Source: Mycolicibacterium alvei (GTDB lineage Bacteria > Actinomycetota > Actinomycetes > Mycobacteriales > Mycobacteriaceae). From it: 64,000 bases of DNA. The stretch is from assembly GCF_010727325.1 (NCBI RefSeq), contig NZ_AP022565.1, positions 4,154,001 to 4,218,000 of the forward strand, written 5' to 3'. Below the pieces are notes generated by a model that ran no database searches, had not been told where the DNA came from, and worked only from the letters and a program-made list of their open reading frames with translations. Positions 8,064 through 16,484 of this stretch are shown in pieces (position 1 is the first letter of the stretch; each line of letters starts with the position of its first letter). A program made the translations under genes and the position numbers.

Positions 8064-9172
8064 GACTGCGCGACCTGCCTTTCGATGTCGTCGAGTTGAT
8101 GGGCGAGGTGGACGAGTTCGGCGTCAGTGGTAGGCGGTGGGCCGAACAGGATGTGGCCGGCCGAGTTCGAGTCGGTGCCGCAGCGGGCGGCGACGGCGGC
8201 GGCGACGGCCTGCGGTGCGGCAGTGGAGTTCGCGCCGAGCCTGGGCAACATGCGGCCCAGTGCGGCGGTGCGCAACGCGTCAGCGGCCCGGTCACGCGCC
8301 CGGCGGGAGCGGTACAACCGGCCCCGCCCCTCGACGGTTTCCGAGGCGCGGACCACCACCGGCAGGGATTCGGCGACCAGCGGACCGAGACGCCGCCCCT
8401 GTGCCAACGCGGCCAGCGCGACCACCAGGCACAGCTGCAGGACGATCCACCGGACCTGCGGTGGCATCAGCTCCGACAGCGTGCCGTCTCCGGTCGACTC
8501 GGCCTCGAAATGCTGTGGTGCATACCAGATCACCCGTGGTGCCGCGCCGGCCAGATTCATCGCCAGCGCCGCATTGCCCGCTTTGAGCAGGCCCGAGTTC
8601 GTCATGAAGGAGCCATTGCCGACCACCGTGACGGTGCGTTGCCCGTCGTGGTAGCGGATCAGCGCGCCGTCGTAGCACGATGTCAGGGGCGCACCGTCGG
8701 CTGCAGTGTAGGTATCGGTGGTGCCCAGCTGTATCGATCCGGCCTGGTTCGCCTCGGGCAGTTCGCAGTCCGGCTCGGCACCGACGAACTCCGTGGGCTT
8801 GCCGAGCCGGATCTTGGGGGCCAGCTTCTCCCGGGTGAGGCCGGACGGCGCGATCAGCAACAGGTCTCCGGGGGCATCGGCAAGCCGGTCGACGGTCTCG
8901 TCGCTGGACAGAAACATCGTCTGTGCCACCACCAACAGGGTGCCGGGCCGGGCGGCCCGCTTCACTTCGTCGACATCGGCGGCGGTGATCACCTCGACAC
9001 CCCGATCCCGCCACAGGCTGACCAGCGCGTGCGTCCCGGCCGGCGAGGTCGACTCGGGATCCATCGCCCCACCCGGGCGCGGTGCGGTCAGATACACCGT
9101 CACGACGGCCACCGCGACGACGAGGACCAACGCCAGCAGTACCCAGCGTGCCGTGCGGAACCGCTCTCTCAT
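8060..9172 (-). CDS. DUF4350 membrane-anchored protein (Rv3691-like)
   Basis: The 370-residue protein starts MRERFRTARWVLLALVLVVA, a single N-terminal membrane anchor. A GATase-like DUF4350 domain follows (GGAMDPESTSPAGTHALVSL and LLIAPSGL segments), then a second membrane helix near residue 255 (WIVLQLCLVVALAALAQG) and a cytoplasmic tail. ATG 9172 was chosen because it overlaps the stop of the upstream gene as ATGA; a longer frame to 9418 would run into that gene. It is part of the MoxR operon and probably an envelope partner of it. Biochemical function is unknown. Confidence 0.82.
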   Translation of the reverse strand: MRERFRTARWVLLALVLVVAVAVVTVYLTAPRPGGAMDPESTSPAGTHALVSLWRDRGVEVITAADVDEVKRAARPGTLLVVAQTMFLSSDETVDRLADAPGDLLLIAPSGLTREKLAPKIRLGKPTEFVGAEPDCELPEANQAGSIQLGTTDTYTAADGAPLTSCYDGALIRYHDGQRTVTVVGNGSFMTNSGLLKAGNAALAMNLAGAAPRVIWYAPQHFEAESTGDGTLSELMPPQVRWIVLQLCLVVALAALAQGRRLGPLVAESLPVVVRASETVEGRGRLYRSRRARDRAADALRTAALGRMLPRLGANSTAAPQAVAAAVAARCGTDSNSAGHILFGPPPTTDAELVHLAHQLDDIERQVAQS

Positions 9173-9756
9173 CGCGCCCCGGCAGTGTCGAGGGCCGCGA
9201 TCTGCCGGTAGGCCGATTCGGTACCCGGTTGCTCGCCATAGGCAACGTCGTTGAATATGGTTGCCGCACTGAACAGTTCGGCAGACAGGCCCGGAAGTGC
9301 CGCCGCGGCGTCGCGGGCGAGTTCGGTGGCGGTGCGGCCCGGGACCGCGTCGAGAACCCCGGTTTCCTCCAGGTGACGGGCCAGCGCACGCACCCGGTGA
9401 CGAATCGCAGCCGACCAATCACCTTGCGCGGCATATTGTTCGGCGATCGAACGGTGTTGTGCGGCGGTGAGCTCCTCGGCGCTGAACAGGGTATGGTCCG
9501 TGCCGCGCGCCGTACGCATGGTGCGCCGAGCGATTCGTACCGTCACCACGACGGCCACCACGAGCAGGATGGCCAGCACCGAGATGGTGAACCAGCCACC
9601 GGGGATCTCCGAGCCTGCGGCGGTGATCCGGTACAGCAGGTCCCTGAGCCATTCGCCGATCTGATCGGCCGGTGAGGCCCGCGGGTAGATCGGCTTGCTC
9701 AGCTCGTTCTGGGCGGCGTCGTGTGCGGCGTCACGGTCGATGTCGATGCCTGTCAC
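9169..9756 (-). CDS. DUF4129 membrane protein (Rv3690-like)
   Basis: The roughly 195-residue protein has one central TM segment (GGWFTISVLAILLVVAVVVTV) and a C-terminal DUF4129 region (AIRHRVRALARHLEETGVL and TATELARDAAAALP). Such domains occur at the end of transglutaminase-like proteins and, as here, alone in MoxR clusters. GTG 9756 was chosen because it lies one base after the upstream stop; an earlier in-frame start at 9807 would overlap that gene by 50 bases. Function unknown; co-transcribed with the MoxR block. Confidence 0.78.
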   Translation of the reverse strand: MTGIDIDRDAAHDAAQNELSKPIYPRASPADQIGEWLRDLLYRITAAGSEIPGGWFTISVLAILLVVAVVVTVRIARRTMRTARGTDHTLFSAEELTAAQHRSIAEQYAAQGDWSAAIRHRVRALARHLEETGVLDAVPGRTATELARDAAAALPGLSAELFSAATIFNDVAYGEQPGTESAYRQIAALDTAGAR

Positions 9757-9757
9757 C

Positions 9758-10744
9758 TCAGACGTACCGCGGCAGCCATAGTTGGTCGGTCGTTTCCACC
9801 GGTGCACCCGCCCCCGTCTGCAGCATCAGGTCGAACGCCTCGGCCCGGAATCGCCGGTCGGCGTAGAGCAGGACGACCACGCCCGCATTGAACGGTGCGG
9901 TGACGATCTGCCCGATCGCGGCGCCGACGGCGCTGAGGATCAGCGCAGGCACCGTGGGAGCCTCGGCGATCATCGACATGGTCTGCCCGGCCACGTTGAA
10001 CGGCGCACCCACACCCCAGGCCATCACCGCGGCCACGATCGTGGCGAGGATCCAGATGCCGAATACGCGCCAGAAGTCCTTGTTCACCAAGGCGAATGAC
10101 CGCTTGACCGCACCGACGATGCCGCGGTGTTCCAGCACGATCACCGCGGGAGCGAACAGCAGAACCGTCGACGCGTAGAGCACCCCGACCAGCGCGAGCA
10201 GCACCAGTGGCATACCGACCGCGAACGCCGCGAGCCCGCCGCCGAGTGCGCCTGCACCGACAACCACGATCGCCACGCCGCCGGAGACGACGATCAGAGC
10301 CAGGGCCTGCAACGCCGTCAACCCGATCAGCGCCGGTAACCGTCCGCGCAGCCGCCGCCAGGCTTCGCCGATGGTGATGGCTCCGCCGAACACCGAGCGG
10401 CCGATCACCACCGTGAGCATCCCGCTGAGCAGAAGCGAGGTGAGCGTCGTGACGACGAAGCCGACGAACGCACCGGTGGCGAACGCCGTGAGCGTCCCGG
10501 CCGACGGACCCTCACCCTGCAGCGTCGAGTCGAATCCTCGGAGTGCCGACAGCGGTCCGACTTGCAGTGCGAGCGTGATGATCTGCGACGCGAGAATAAC
10601 CACGGTCGCCAGGCCCAGCGTCGCCTTCGGGTTGGTACGGACGTAGGCGACCGCGCCGTTGAAGATGTTGGTCAGGCTCAACGGGCGAAGCGGGATGACG
10701 TTCCCTGCCGAAAAGTGAGGGAGATACGGCCGACCCGTCGTCAT
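9758..10744 (-). CDS. Multi-pass membrane protein (Rv3689-like)
   Basis: The 328-residue protein has a short N-terminal proline-rich lead (GRPYLPHFSAGNVIPLRPLS), then the conserved segment LTNIFNGAVAYVRTNPKATLG and about six hydrophobic helices. It resembles the membrane domain of glycerophosphoryl diester phosphodiesterase-type proteins but has no catalytic phosphodiesterase part. It is the first gene of the minus-strand operon reaching 5776. A -10-like TACGGT lies six bases before ATG 10744, within a perfect inverted repeat shared with the divergent gene. Function is unknown. Confidence 0.78.
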   Translation of the reverse strand: MTTGRPYLPHFSAGNVIPLRPLSLTNIFNGAVAYVRTNPKATLGLATVVILASQIITLALQVGPLSALRGFDSTLQGEGPSAGTLTAFATGAFVGFVVTTLTSLLLSGMLTVVIGRSVFGGAITIGEAWRRLRGRLPALIGLTALQALALIVVSGGVAIVVVGAGALGGGLAAFAVGMPLVLLALVGVLYASTVLLFAPAVIVLEHRGIVGAVKRSFALVNKDFWRVFGIWILATIVAAVMAWGVGAPFNVAGQTMSMIAEAPTVPALILSAVGAAIGQIVTAPFNAGVVVLLYADRRFRAEAFDLMLQTGAGAPVETTDQLWLPRYV

Positions 10745-10748
10745 AGTT

Positions 10749-10780
10749 TCACCGTAGTTGCCGGTCAGAAACTACGGTGA
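10749..10780. promoter_or_regulatory. Perfect 11-bp inverted repeat holding two face-to-back -10 boxes
   Basis: TCACCGTAGTT (10749-10759) and AACTACGGTGA (10770-10780) are exact reverse complements separated by 10 bases. Each arm contains TACGGT, six bases before the ATG of its own gene (10744 minus, 10785 plus). The symmetry can therefore be two identical leaderless promoters, an operator, or both. Confidence 0.55.
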
Positions 10781-10784
10781 GGGG

Positions 10785-11456
10785 ATGTCGACCGAGATCA
10801 TCGTGCGCGGGTCGTTTTCCGCCTTTCACCCGCCCGAACGTGCGACGGCCCATGCCACGCTCGGCTACGAGGGGCCGGCGATCGAGCCGGTGTACGAGCG
10901 GGTCGTCCGCGCTCTGGACACGGTGAAATCCACCATCACTCCGTTGCACCACCCCGACACCGGCCCGGTCACCTGGTGGTCCACCGGCCAGGTTCGCACC
11001 TGGGCCAACCGGCCCTGGAACAACGAGGGCAAGCAGTTGCCGCTCGTGCACCACGCCAGCGTCGACATCGAGGTCAAGTTCAGCGATTTCACCGCGCTGT
11101 CGCGATGGGTCGGCGGTCATGTCACCGACACCGGCGGGTTTTCGCTGTCGCGCATCGAATGGGCGTTGACCGCCAAGCATCGCGATGAGTTGGTGGAACA
11201 GGTGCACACCCGCGCCGTGCAGGACGCCGTCACCCGAGCTCAGCGCTACGCCGATGCGATCGGCCTCGGCCCGGTGCGGCCGGTGGCGATCGCCGACGCC
11301 GGCATGCTGGGGCGGGCGCCCGAGGTTTCGTCGTCCCCGCGGATGATGCGCGCCATGGCGGCCCCCGGCGGCGGGGCGCCCGAAATGGAGTTCGCACCCG
11401 CCGATATCGAGGTCTCCGCCTCGGTCGACGCGAAATTCGTGGCGGGCGAGAACTGA
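10785..11456 (+). CDS. SIMPL (DUF541) domain protein
   Basis: The 223-residue protein has SIMPL-domain features: an opening beta strand (STEIIVRGSFSAFHPPERAT), a centre with ASVDIEVKFSDF, and the family-like ending AVTRAQRYADAIGLGPVRPV. No signal peptide or membrane segment is visible, unlike many periplasmic SIMPL proteins, so it is probably cytoplasmic. ATG 10785 is favoured by the -10 box six bases upstream; an earlier in-frame start at 10758 would sit inside the inverted repeat. It sits between homologues of Rv3689 and Rv3688c, so it looks like an insertion relative to that M. tuberculosis order. Function unknown. Confidence 0.75.
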   Translation: MSTEIIVRGSFSAFHPPERATAHATLGYEGPAIEPVYERVVRALDTVKSTITPLHHPDTGPVTWWSTGQVRTWANRPWNNEGKQLPLVHHASVDIEVKFSDFTALSRWVGGHVTDTGGFSLSRIEWALTAKHRDELVEQVHTRAVQDAVTRAQRYADAIGLGPVRPVAIADAGMLGRAPEVSSSPRMMRAMAAPGGGAPEMEFAPADIEVSASVDAKFVAGEN

Positions 11457-11464
11457 ACGCGGCG

Positions 11465-11470
11465 TAGGTT
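11465..11470 (+). promoter_or_regulatory. Candidate -10 box (TAGGTT) of the YqeY gene
   Basis: TAGGTT lies six bases before ATG 11477 and nine bases after the upstream stop, suggesting that the YqeY gene has its own leaderless promoter. Confidence 0.4.
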
Positions 11471-11476
11471 GACCTC

Positions 11477-11941
11477 ATGGCCGAGCTCAAGGACACGCTG
11501 CGCGCAGATCTCACCGGCGCGATGAAGTCGCAGGACAAACTACGCACCGCCACTCTGCGCATGATGCTGGCCGCGATCCAGAGCGAGGAGGTCTCGGGCA
11601 AACAGGCCCGGGAACTGTCCGACGCCGAGGTGATCGCGGTGCTGGCCCGCGAATCCAAGAAGCGCGGCGAGGCCGCCGAGATCTACACCCAGAACGGCCG
11701 GGGCGAGCTGGCGGCCAACGAGCACGCCGAGGCCAGGGTCATCGACGAGTACCTGCCGACGCCGCTGACCGACGCCGAGTTGGCCGACGTCGCCGACACC
11801 GCCATCGCGCAGGTCGCCGAGCAGATCGGCGAACGCCCCGGTGTGCGTCAGATGGGTCAGGTGATGAAGGCCGCCACCGCGATCGCCGCGGGCAAGGCCG
11901 ACGGCAAGCGGTTGTCGGCGGCGGTCAAGTCGCGGCTTTGA
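11477..11941 (+). CDS. GatB/YqeY domain protein (Rv3688c-like)
   Basis: The 154-residue protein has the length and helical character of stand-alone YqeY proteins: MAELKDTLRADLTGAMKSQDK at the N-terminus, the EYLPTPLTDAELADV segment, and a C-terminal GQVMKAATAIAAGKADGKRL helix like the tRNA-binding tail domain of GatB. Relation to the amidotransferase GatB suggests a tRNA-linked role, but this is not established. The stop is one base from the stop of the convergent thioesterase gene, leaving no room for a conventional terminator. Confidence 0.87.
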   Translation: MAELKDTLRADLTGAMKSQDKLRTATLRMMLAAIQSEEVSGKQARELSDAEVIAVLARESKKRGEAAEIYTQNGRGELAANEHAEARVIDEYLPTPLTDAELADVADTAIAQVAEQIGERPGVRQMGQVMKAATAIAAGKADGKRLSAAVKSRL

Positions 11942-11942
11942 C

Positions 11943-12737
11943 TCACGTGGGGATGCGCCACAGCGCTTCCTGGCTGACGCTGGCGATCAACGCGCCCGCG
12001 GCGTCGTAGAGCGAGCCGCGGGCCAGGCCACGGGAATCGTTGTGGTTCGCCGACTGCAGTTCGTAGCGGTGCCAGCCGTGGGGCAGAAATGGGCGGTGGA
12101 ACCAGACGGAGTGGTCCAGGCTGGCCGCGAAGCCGAGGTCGGACCGCAGCGGGACCGTCGGCGGTAGCGCTGAGGGGACCGGGCCGAGATCGGACATGAA
12201 GGTCAGCGTGCAGGCCCGGATCAGGGCGTCGTCTTCGATCTCGGATTGCGCGCGGATCCAGAACGGCGAGATCGCGAACTCGGAATCGTCGGACGGCATG
12301 GTGCGCAGATCGAACTTGTCGCCGAAATCCAGGACGTTGTGCTTCGGCGCGGCCGCATCGAACTCCAGCTTGGGCGGAGCGTCGGGGGACCACTCGAGGC
12401 CGGGCTCGGGATGGTGGAACGACGCGATCATCTCCAGGATCACCTTCCCGCCCTGACTGGCGGTGACGTGCCGGGTGGCGAATGCGCGTCCGTCACGGAT
12501 GCGGTCGACGTGGAACTCGACGTCGGCGTCGTAACGTCCCCCGCGGACGAAATAGGCGTGCAACGACTGCGGAAGCTTGCCGTCATCCACGGTGGCGCCC
12601 GCCGCGCCCAGCGATTGGGCGGCGATCAGCCCGCCGAACAGTCGCTCGGTACCGCCTCGCCGCGGTTCGCGAATACAGAAGTCATCACCACTGCGGTCGA
12701 ACTGCAACAGTTCGGCGATCCAGCTCAGCGCGGCCAT
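11943..12737 (-). CDS. Acyl-CoA thioesterase, TesB (double hotdog) type
   Basis: The 264-residue protein is a TesB-like thioesterase. The N-terminal hotdog shows RLFGGLIAAQSLGAAGATV and SLHAYFVRGGRYDADVEFHV; the C-terminal half shows SLDHSVWFHRPFLPHGWHRY and SRGLARGSLYDAAGALIASV, which is characteristic of the second hotdog. It hydrolyses fatty acyl-CoA to free acid and CoA in the cytosol. It is a single gene, convergent to yqeY and divergent from the kinase. ATG 12737 is the first good start. Confidence 0.87.
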   Translation of the reverse strand: MAALSWIAELLQFDRSGDDFCIREPRRGGTERLFGGLIAAQSLGAAGATVDDGKLPQSLHAYFVRGGRYDADVEFHVDRIRDGRAFATRHVTASQGGKVILEMIASFHHPEPGLEWSPDAPPKLEFDAAAPKHNVLDFGDKFDLRTMPSDDSEFAISPFWIRAQSEIEDDALIRACTLTFMSDLGPVPSALPPTVPLRSDLGFAASLDHSVWFHRPFLPHGWHRYELQSANHNDSRGLARGSLYDAAGALIASVSQEALWRIPT

Positions 12738-12878
12738 CGGCCGAGGCTATCAACCGCTTGGTTGGGGTCTCGGTCACACCTGGTCGGTGAAATACCCAGA
12801 ACCGGGGCATGGTGCCGGCATGCCGCACACCGGCATTGCGGAATACTCGGAGACAAGCGCAAACCGGAGAGGGGACCT

Positions 12879-13976
12879 ATGACGGCGGCGCTCGCCGACC
12901 GCTACGAGCTACGTGGCGTGCTCGGCCGCGGCGGCATGGCCGAGGTGCAGGACGGTTGGGACACCCGGCTGTCCCGCCCGGTCGCGATCAAGCTGCTCTA
13001 TCCGGCCCTGGCCGCCGACGAGTTCACGCGTCGTCGATTCGAGGACGAAGCGCGCGCCGCTGCCGCACTCAACCACCCCAACATCGTCGCGGTCCACGAC
13101 AGCGGTGACGACAACGGAACGCCGTACATCGTGATGGAACGGCTGCCCGGGCCCACCCTGGCCGAGGAGATCGCGGCCGGGCCGCTGTCTACCGACCGTG
13201 TGCGCTGGGTACTGACCGACCTGCTGGGTGCGCTGGCCGCCGCCCACAGCGCAGGCATCCTGCACCGCGACATCAAGCCGGGCAACGTCCTGATCGCCAC
13301 GTCCGGCATCGCCAAGCTCGCCGACTTCGGTATCGCCAAGACCGCCGGAACCGCCCACACTCACGCCGGGACCGTGTTCGGCACACCGGATTACCTCAGC
13401 CCGCAACGGATTACCGGCCAGCCGGCGTCGGTCTCGGACGACCTTTATGCCGTGGGAGTCATCGGCTATGAGGCGCTGACCGGGCGGCGGCCCTTCGACC
13501 GGGGCAACCCGATCGCCACCATGCGCGCAGTCGTCGACGAAGCCCCCATGCCGATCGCGATGCTGCGTCCCGACGTGGACCCGGCGCTGGTTCACGTCCT
13601 GGAGCGCGCGATGGCCAAGGATCCGGCCTACCGCTTCGCCGACGCCGACGAGATGCGGGTTGCCCTGCGGGCAGCCTCGCCGGCCCGGCCGGCCACGCTG
13701 CTCCTGCCGACACCGCTGCCACCGCGACGCTCGCGGGTCAAGATTGTGCTGGCGGGCCTGGCGGTCGTCGCTGCCGCGATCCTCGGCGCCATCCTGCTGA
13801 TCGCCGACCCGCCACCGCAGCGCTCGCCCGTCACCCCGGTGACCTCTGTCGCACCGACGCCGACCCCGGACCAGTGGGAACGGGGCCCCGGCATCGGCAA
13901 TGGGAACGGCCATGGCAATGGCAATGGCAAAGGCAATGGCAAGGGGCATGGCAAGAAGGGCCACCCGCACGACTGA
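12879..13976 (+). CDS. Membrane Ser/Thr protein kinase with Gly-Asn-His-Lys tail
   Basis: The 365-residue protein is a Hanks-type kinase. It shows a Gly-rich loop (GRGGMAEVQDG), VAIKLLYP with the ATP-site lysine, HRDIKPGNVLI as catalytic loop, DFGIAKTAGT as metal-binding and activation start, and TPDYLSPQR. A juxtamembrane Pro-rich segment and one TM helix (IVLAGLAVVAAAILGAILL, about residues 290-310) follow. The outside part is short, made of a Pro/Thr linker and a repetitive Gly-Asn-Gly tail ending in His and Lys, with no PASTA or other sensor domain. ATG 12879 has GGAGAGGGG just upstream; the longer open frame to 12246 runs antisense through the thioesterase gene and is not real. Confidence 0.9.
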   Translation: MTAALADRYELRGVLGRGGMAEVQDGWDTRLSRPVAIKLLYPALAADEFTRRRFEDEARAAAALNHPNIVAVHDSGDDNGTPYIVMERLPGPTLAEEIAAGPLSTDRVRWVLTDLLGALAAAHSAGILHRDIKPGNVLIATSGIAKLADFGIAKTAGTAHTHAGTVFGTPDYLSPQRITGQPASVSDDLYAVGVIGYEALTGRRPFDRGNPIATMRAVVDEAPMPIAMLRPDVDPALVHVLERAMAKDPAYRFADADEMRVALRAASPARPATLLLPTPLPPRRSRVKIVLAGLAVVAAAILGAILLIADPPPQRSPVTPVTSVAPTPTPDQWERGPGIGNGNGHGNGNGKGNGKGHGKKGHPHD

Positions 13977-13990
13977 CGCCTTCTGGCCTG

Positions 13991-16351
13991 CTATTGGGTT
14001 CCGAAAGCGACGCGAATCTGTTGCGCGCGTTGACGTGCCTGGTGTTCGGGGTCGAGGTCGCCGGCGTCGATCTGCACCCACGAGATGCCGCCGGTGAAGC
14101 GATTCTTGCCGGCCGGGTACTCCTCCGAAACGGGCGAGCCGGGGTCGGCGCCCACCGTGCACGTTTCGCTGGCCGAAAATGCCGCTGGCACTGTGCGTTC
14201 GACGTGACCGGAACCGACGGCCGCATTGTCGACGAAAAGCGTTGCCGTACCGCCGAGGCCGACACCTCCACCGTCGTAAGCGAACTCCATGCGTACCTCG
14301 TGCTCACCTGGAGACAACACATCGGCGCTACGCACAGTTGTGTATTTCAGCGTGAGGAAGTTGTAGCAGAAGGTCAGTTTGCCTTCGTGAAGGTAGAGCG
14401 CCCAGCCGCCGGTATGCCCGCCGAGCGCGACGATCACGCCGTCGGCGCCAGTGTCAGGCACGGTGATCGGCGCGGTGAGGGCAAAGGACCGGTTCTTGGT
14501 GTTGACGGTGGTGGCTTCGGCGAAACTCATCCCCGGGTACATCCGCTGACTGGTGCCGATGTGCAGCTCAGGGCGGCCTGCTTCCTGGGGTATGCCACGC
14601 ACGGCGCCGCGGTCATCGATGGGTACAGCGTTGTACTTGACTGCCTCGATCAGCCAGAGACGTTGCAGTTCGGCGAGTTTGTCAGGCTGCTCGGCGGCGA
14701 GGTCGTGAGCTTGGCTCCAGTCGGTGCTGGTGTCATAGAGCTCCCAGCGGTCGTCGTCGAGCGCTGCGAGCTCGACATCGCCGGTCTCCCAGGGGGTTCG
14801 GTGCTTCGTGACCGCGGTCCAGCCTTGGTGATAGATGGCTCTGTTGCCGAACATCTCGAAGTACTGGATGTCGTGGCGCTCCTTGGCTTCCGGCTCATCG
14901 ATTGTGTAGAGCAGGCTGGTGCCCTCGTAGGGGCGCTGTTGTACGCCGTTGACCATCGTCGGCTCGGGCAGGCCCGCCGCCTCCAGGATGGTGGCGGCGA
15001 TGTCGTTGACATGGCCGAACTGGTGACGGATTCCGTCGCTCTTGATTCGGGCGGGCCAGTGCATCACCATCGGATTTCGGGTGCCCCCGAAGTGAGACGC
15101 GACCTGTTTGGTCCATTGGAACGGGGCATTGAGGGCGTGAGCCCAGGACGCCGCGTAGTGGTTGGCGGTGCCGGGTAACCCGAACCGGTCTTTGGCGGCG
15201 ATGATCATTTCTGGTGTTTCGAGTTCGGGCATGCCGTTGAGGGTGATCATCTCGTTGAGTGAGCCCTGGAGTGTTCCCTCGGCGCTGGCACCGTTGTCAC
15301 CCCAGATCAGGATGATCAGGGTGTCATCGAGGATCCCTTGAGCTTCCAGTTCGTCGACGACGCGGCCGATGTGGAAATCCGTCTGCTCCATGAACCCGGC
15401 ATAGACCTCGGCCTGGCGGACGAGTGCGGGCTTGAGCGCATCGTCCATGTCGTCCCACGCGGGTAGGCCCTCACTTCGTGCGGTGAGGTCGGTGCCGGCC
15501 GGGATGGTGCCACGCTCGATCTGGCGGGCCAGGGTGCGCTCGCGCAAGGAGTCCCAGCCGTCGTCGAACACTCCGCGGTAGCGGTCGGCCCACTCGGCGG
15601 GCACGTGGTGGGGTGCATGGGTTGCGCCGGGTGCGTAGTACATGAAGAACGGACGGTCGGGTGTAAGTGCGGCGCGCCGGCGCAGGTAGGCGATGGCTTT
15701 GTCGGCCAACTCCTCGTTGAGGGTGTAGCCCTCCTCGGGCGTTCCGGATGGCTCGACCGGTGTGGTGTTCTCGTACAACGACGGGTAGTACTGGTCCGTC
15801 TCGCCACCGACGAACCCGAAGAAGTACTCGAACCCGCCACCTGGGGTGGGCCAATGGTCGAATGGGCCCATTGGGCTGGTCTCCCAGACGGGGACTTCGT
15901 GGCACTTGCCGATCTGCGCGGTGGAGTAGCCGTTGAGTTTCAGAATCTCCGGCAGTGCAGCGCAGGTGTTGGGCCGCACGGACGTCATTCCGGGCGCCGA
16001 GGTGGCGATTTCGGTGATCGCGCCCATGTTCACGGAATGGTGGTTGCGTCCCGACAGCAGTGACGCTCGAGTCGGCGAACACAGCGCAGCGGTGTGGAAC
16101 TTGGTGTAGCGCAGACCTTTGGCCGCCAGCCGTTCCAGGGTTGGCGTGTTGCACGGACCGCCGAATGCGCTGGATGCGCCATAGCCGGCATCGTCGATCA
16201 TCACCAAGAGGACGTTCGGTGCCCCTTCGGGCGGCCGCAACGGTTCGATCGGCGCGAACTTCGCATTCGGGTCTTTGGCGTCGTACGGGGTGTACCCGGG
16301 ACGGGTGATATCGGCGATGGGCAGCACATGGCGCGAAGGCATAGTCGACAC
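13991..16351 (-). CDS. Type I (formylglycine) arylsulfatase
   Basis: The 786-residue protein starts the sulfatase domain at NVLLVMIDDAGYG (metal-binding Asp pair) and has the formylglycine motif CSPTRASLLSGR, whose Cys is converted by a formylglycine-generating enzyme. Further sites are GKCHEVP (the usual GKWH-type motif, here with Cys) and IILIWGDNGASAEG. The size is like mycobacterial AtsA-type enzymes. A beta-rich C-terminal region follows the catalytic part. No clear signal peptide is visible, so it may be cytosolic. It hydrolyses sulfate esters, substrate unknown. GTG 16351 or ATG 16342 may start it. It is the last gene before the tRNA scar. Confidence 0.9.
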   Translation of the reverse strand: MSTMPSRHVLPIADITRPGYTPYDAKDPNAKFAPIEPLRPPEGAPNVLLVMIDDAGYGASSAFGGPCNTPTLERLAAKGLRYTKFHTAALCSPTRASLLSGRNHHSVNMGAITEIATSAPGMTSVRPNTCAALPEILKLNGYSTAQIGKCHEVPVWETSPMGPFDHWPTPGGGFEYFFGFVGGETDQYYPSLYENTTPVEPSGTPEEGYTLNEELADKAIAYLRRRAALTPDRPFFMYYAPGATHAPHHVPAEWADRYRGVFDDGWDSLRERTLARQIERGTIPAGTDLTARSEGLPAWDDMDDALKPALVRQAEVYAGFMEQTDFHIGRVVDELEAQGILDDTLIILIWGDNGASAEGTLQGSLNEMITLNGMPELETPEMIIAAKDRFGLPGTANHYAASWAHALNAPFQWTKQVASHFGGTRNPMVMHWPARIKSDGIRHQFGHVNDIAATILEAAGLPEPTMVNGVQQRPYEGTSLLYTIDEPEAKERHDIQYFEMFGNRAIYHQGWTAVTKHRTPWETGDVELAALDDDRWELYDTSTDWSQAHDLAAEQPDKLAELQRLWLIEAVKYNAVPIDDRGAVRGIPQEAGRPELHIGTSQRMYPGMSFAEATTVNTKNRSFALTAPITVPDTGADGVIVALGGHTGGWALYLHEGKLTFCYNFLTLKYTTVRSADVLSPGEHEVRMEFAYDGGGVGLGGTATLFVDNAAVGSGHVERTVPAAFSASETCTVGADPGSPVSEEYPAGKNRFTGGISWVQIDAGDLDPEHQARQRAQQIRVAFGTQ

Positions 16352-16442
16352 GGCGTCAGCTTCTCACGCAATGACGGACTGAAAAGGAAGAAGGCCCTGA
16401 ACCGGATAACCAGTCAGGGCCTTGTACCTATAGTCACACGAG

Positions 16443-16484
16443 TCGGGGTGGCGGGATTCGAACCCACGACCTCTTCGTCCCGAA
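16443..16484 (-). tRNA. 3' fragment of tRNA-Pro(CGG), probable attachment-site scar
   Basis: Read on the minus strand this begins with the anticodon loop TTCGGGA (anticodon CGG), then CGAAG (3' side of the anticodon stem), AGGTC variable loop, a full T-arm GTGGGTTCGAATCCCGC, and the acceptor strand CACCCCG plus discriminator A. The 5' half (acceptor 5' strand, D-arm, CTTCG stem strand) is absent from the bases to the right. A 3' part alone, cut in the anticodon loop, is what integration of an element into the tRNA 3' end leaves on the far side. It is not a functional tRNA. Confidence 0.8.

Noticed and set aside
13874..15178. 434-codon plus-strand frame
   Set aside because: Antisense to the sulfatase, low-complexity start from the kinase tail repeat.
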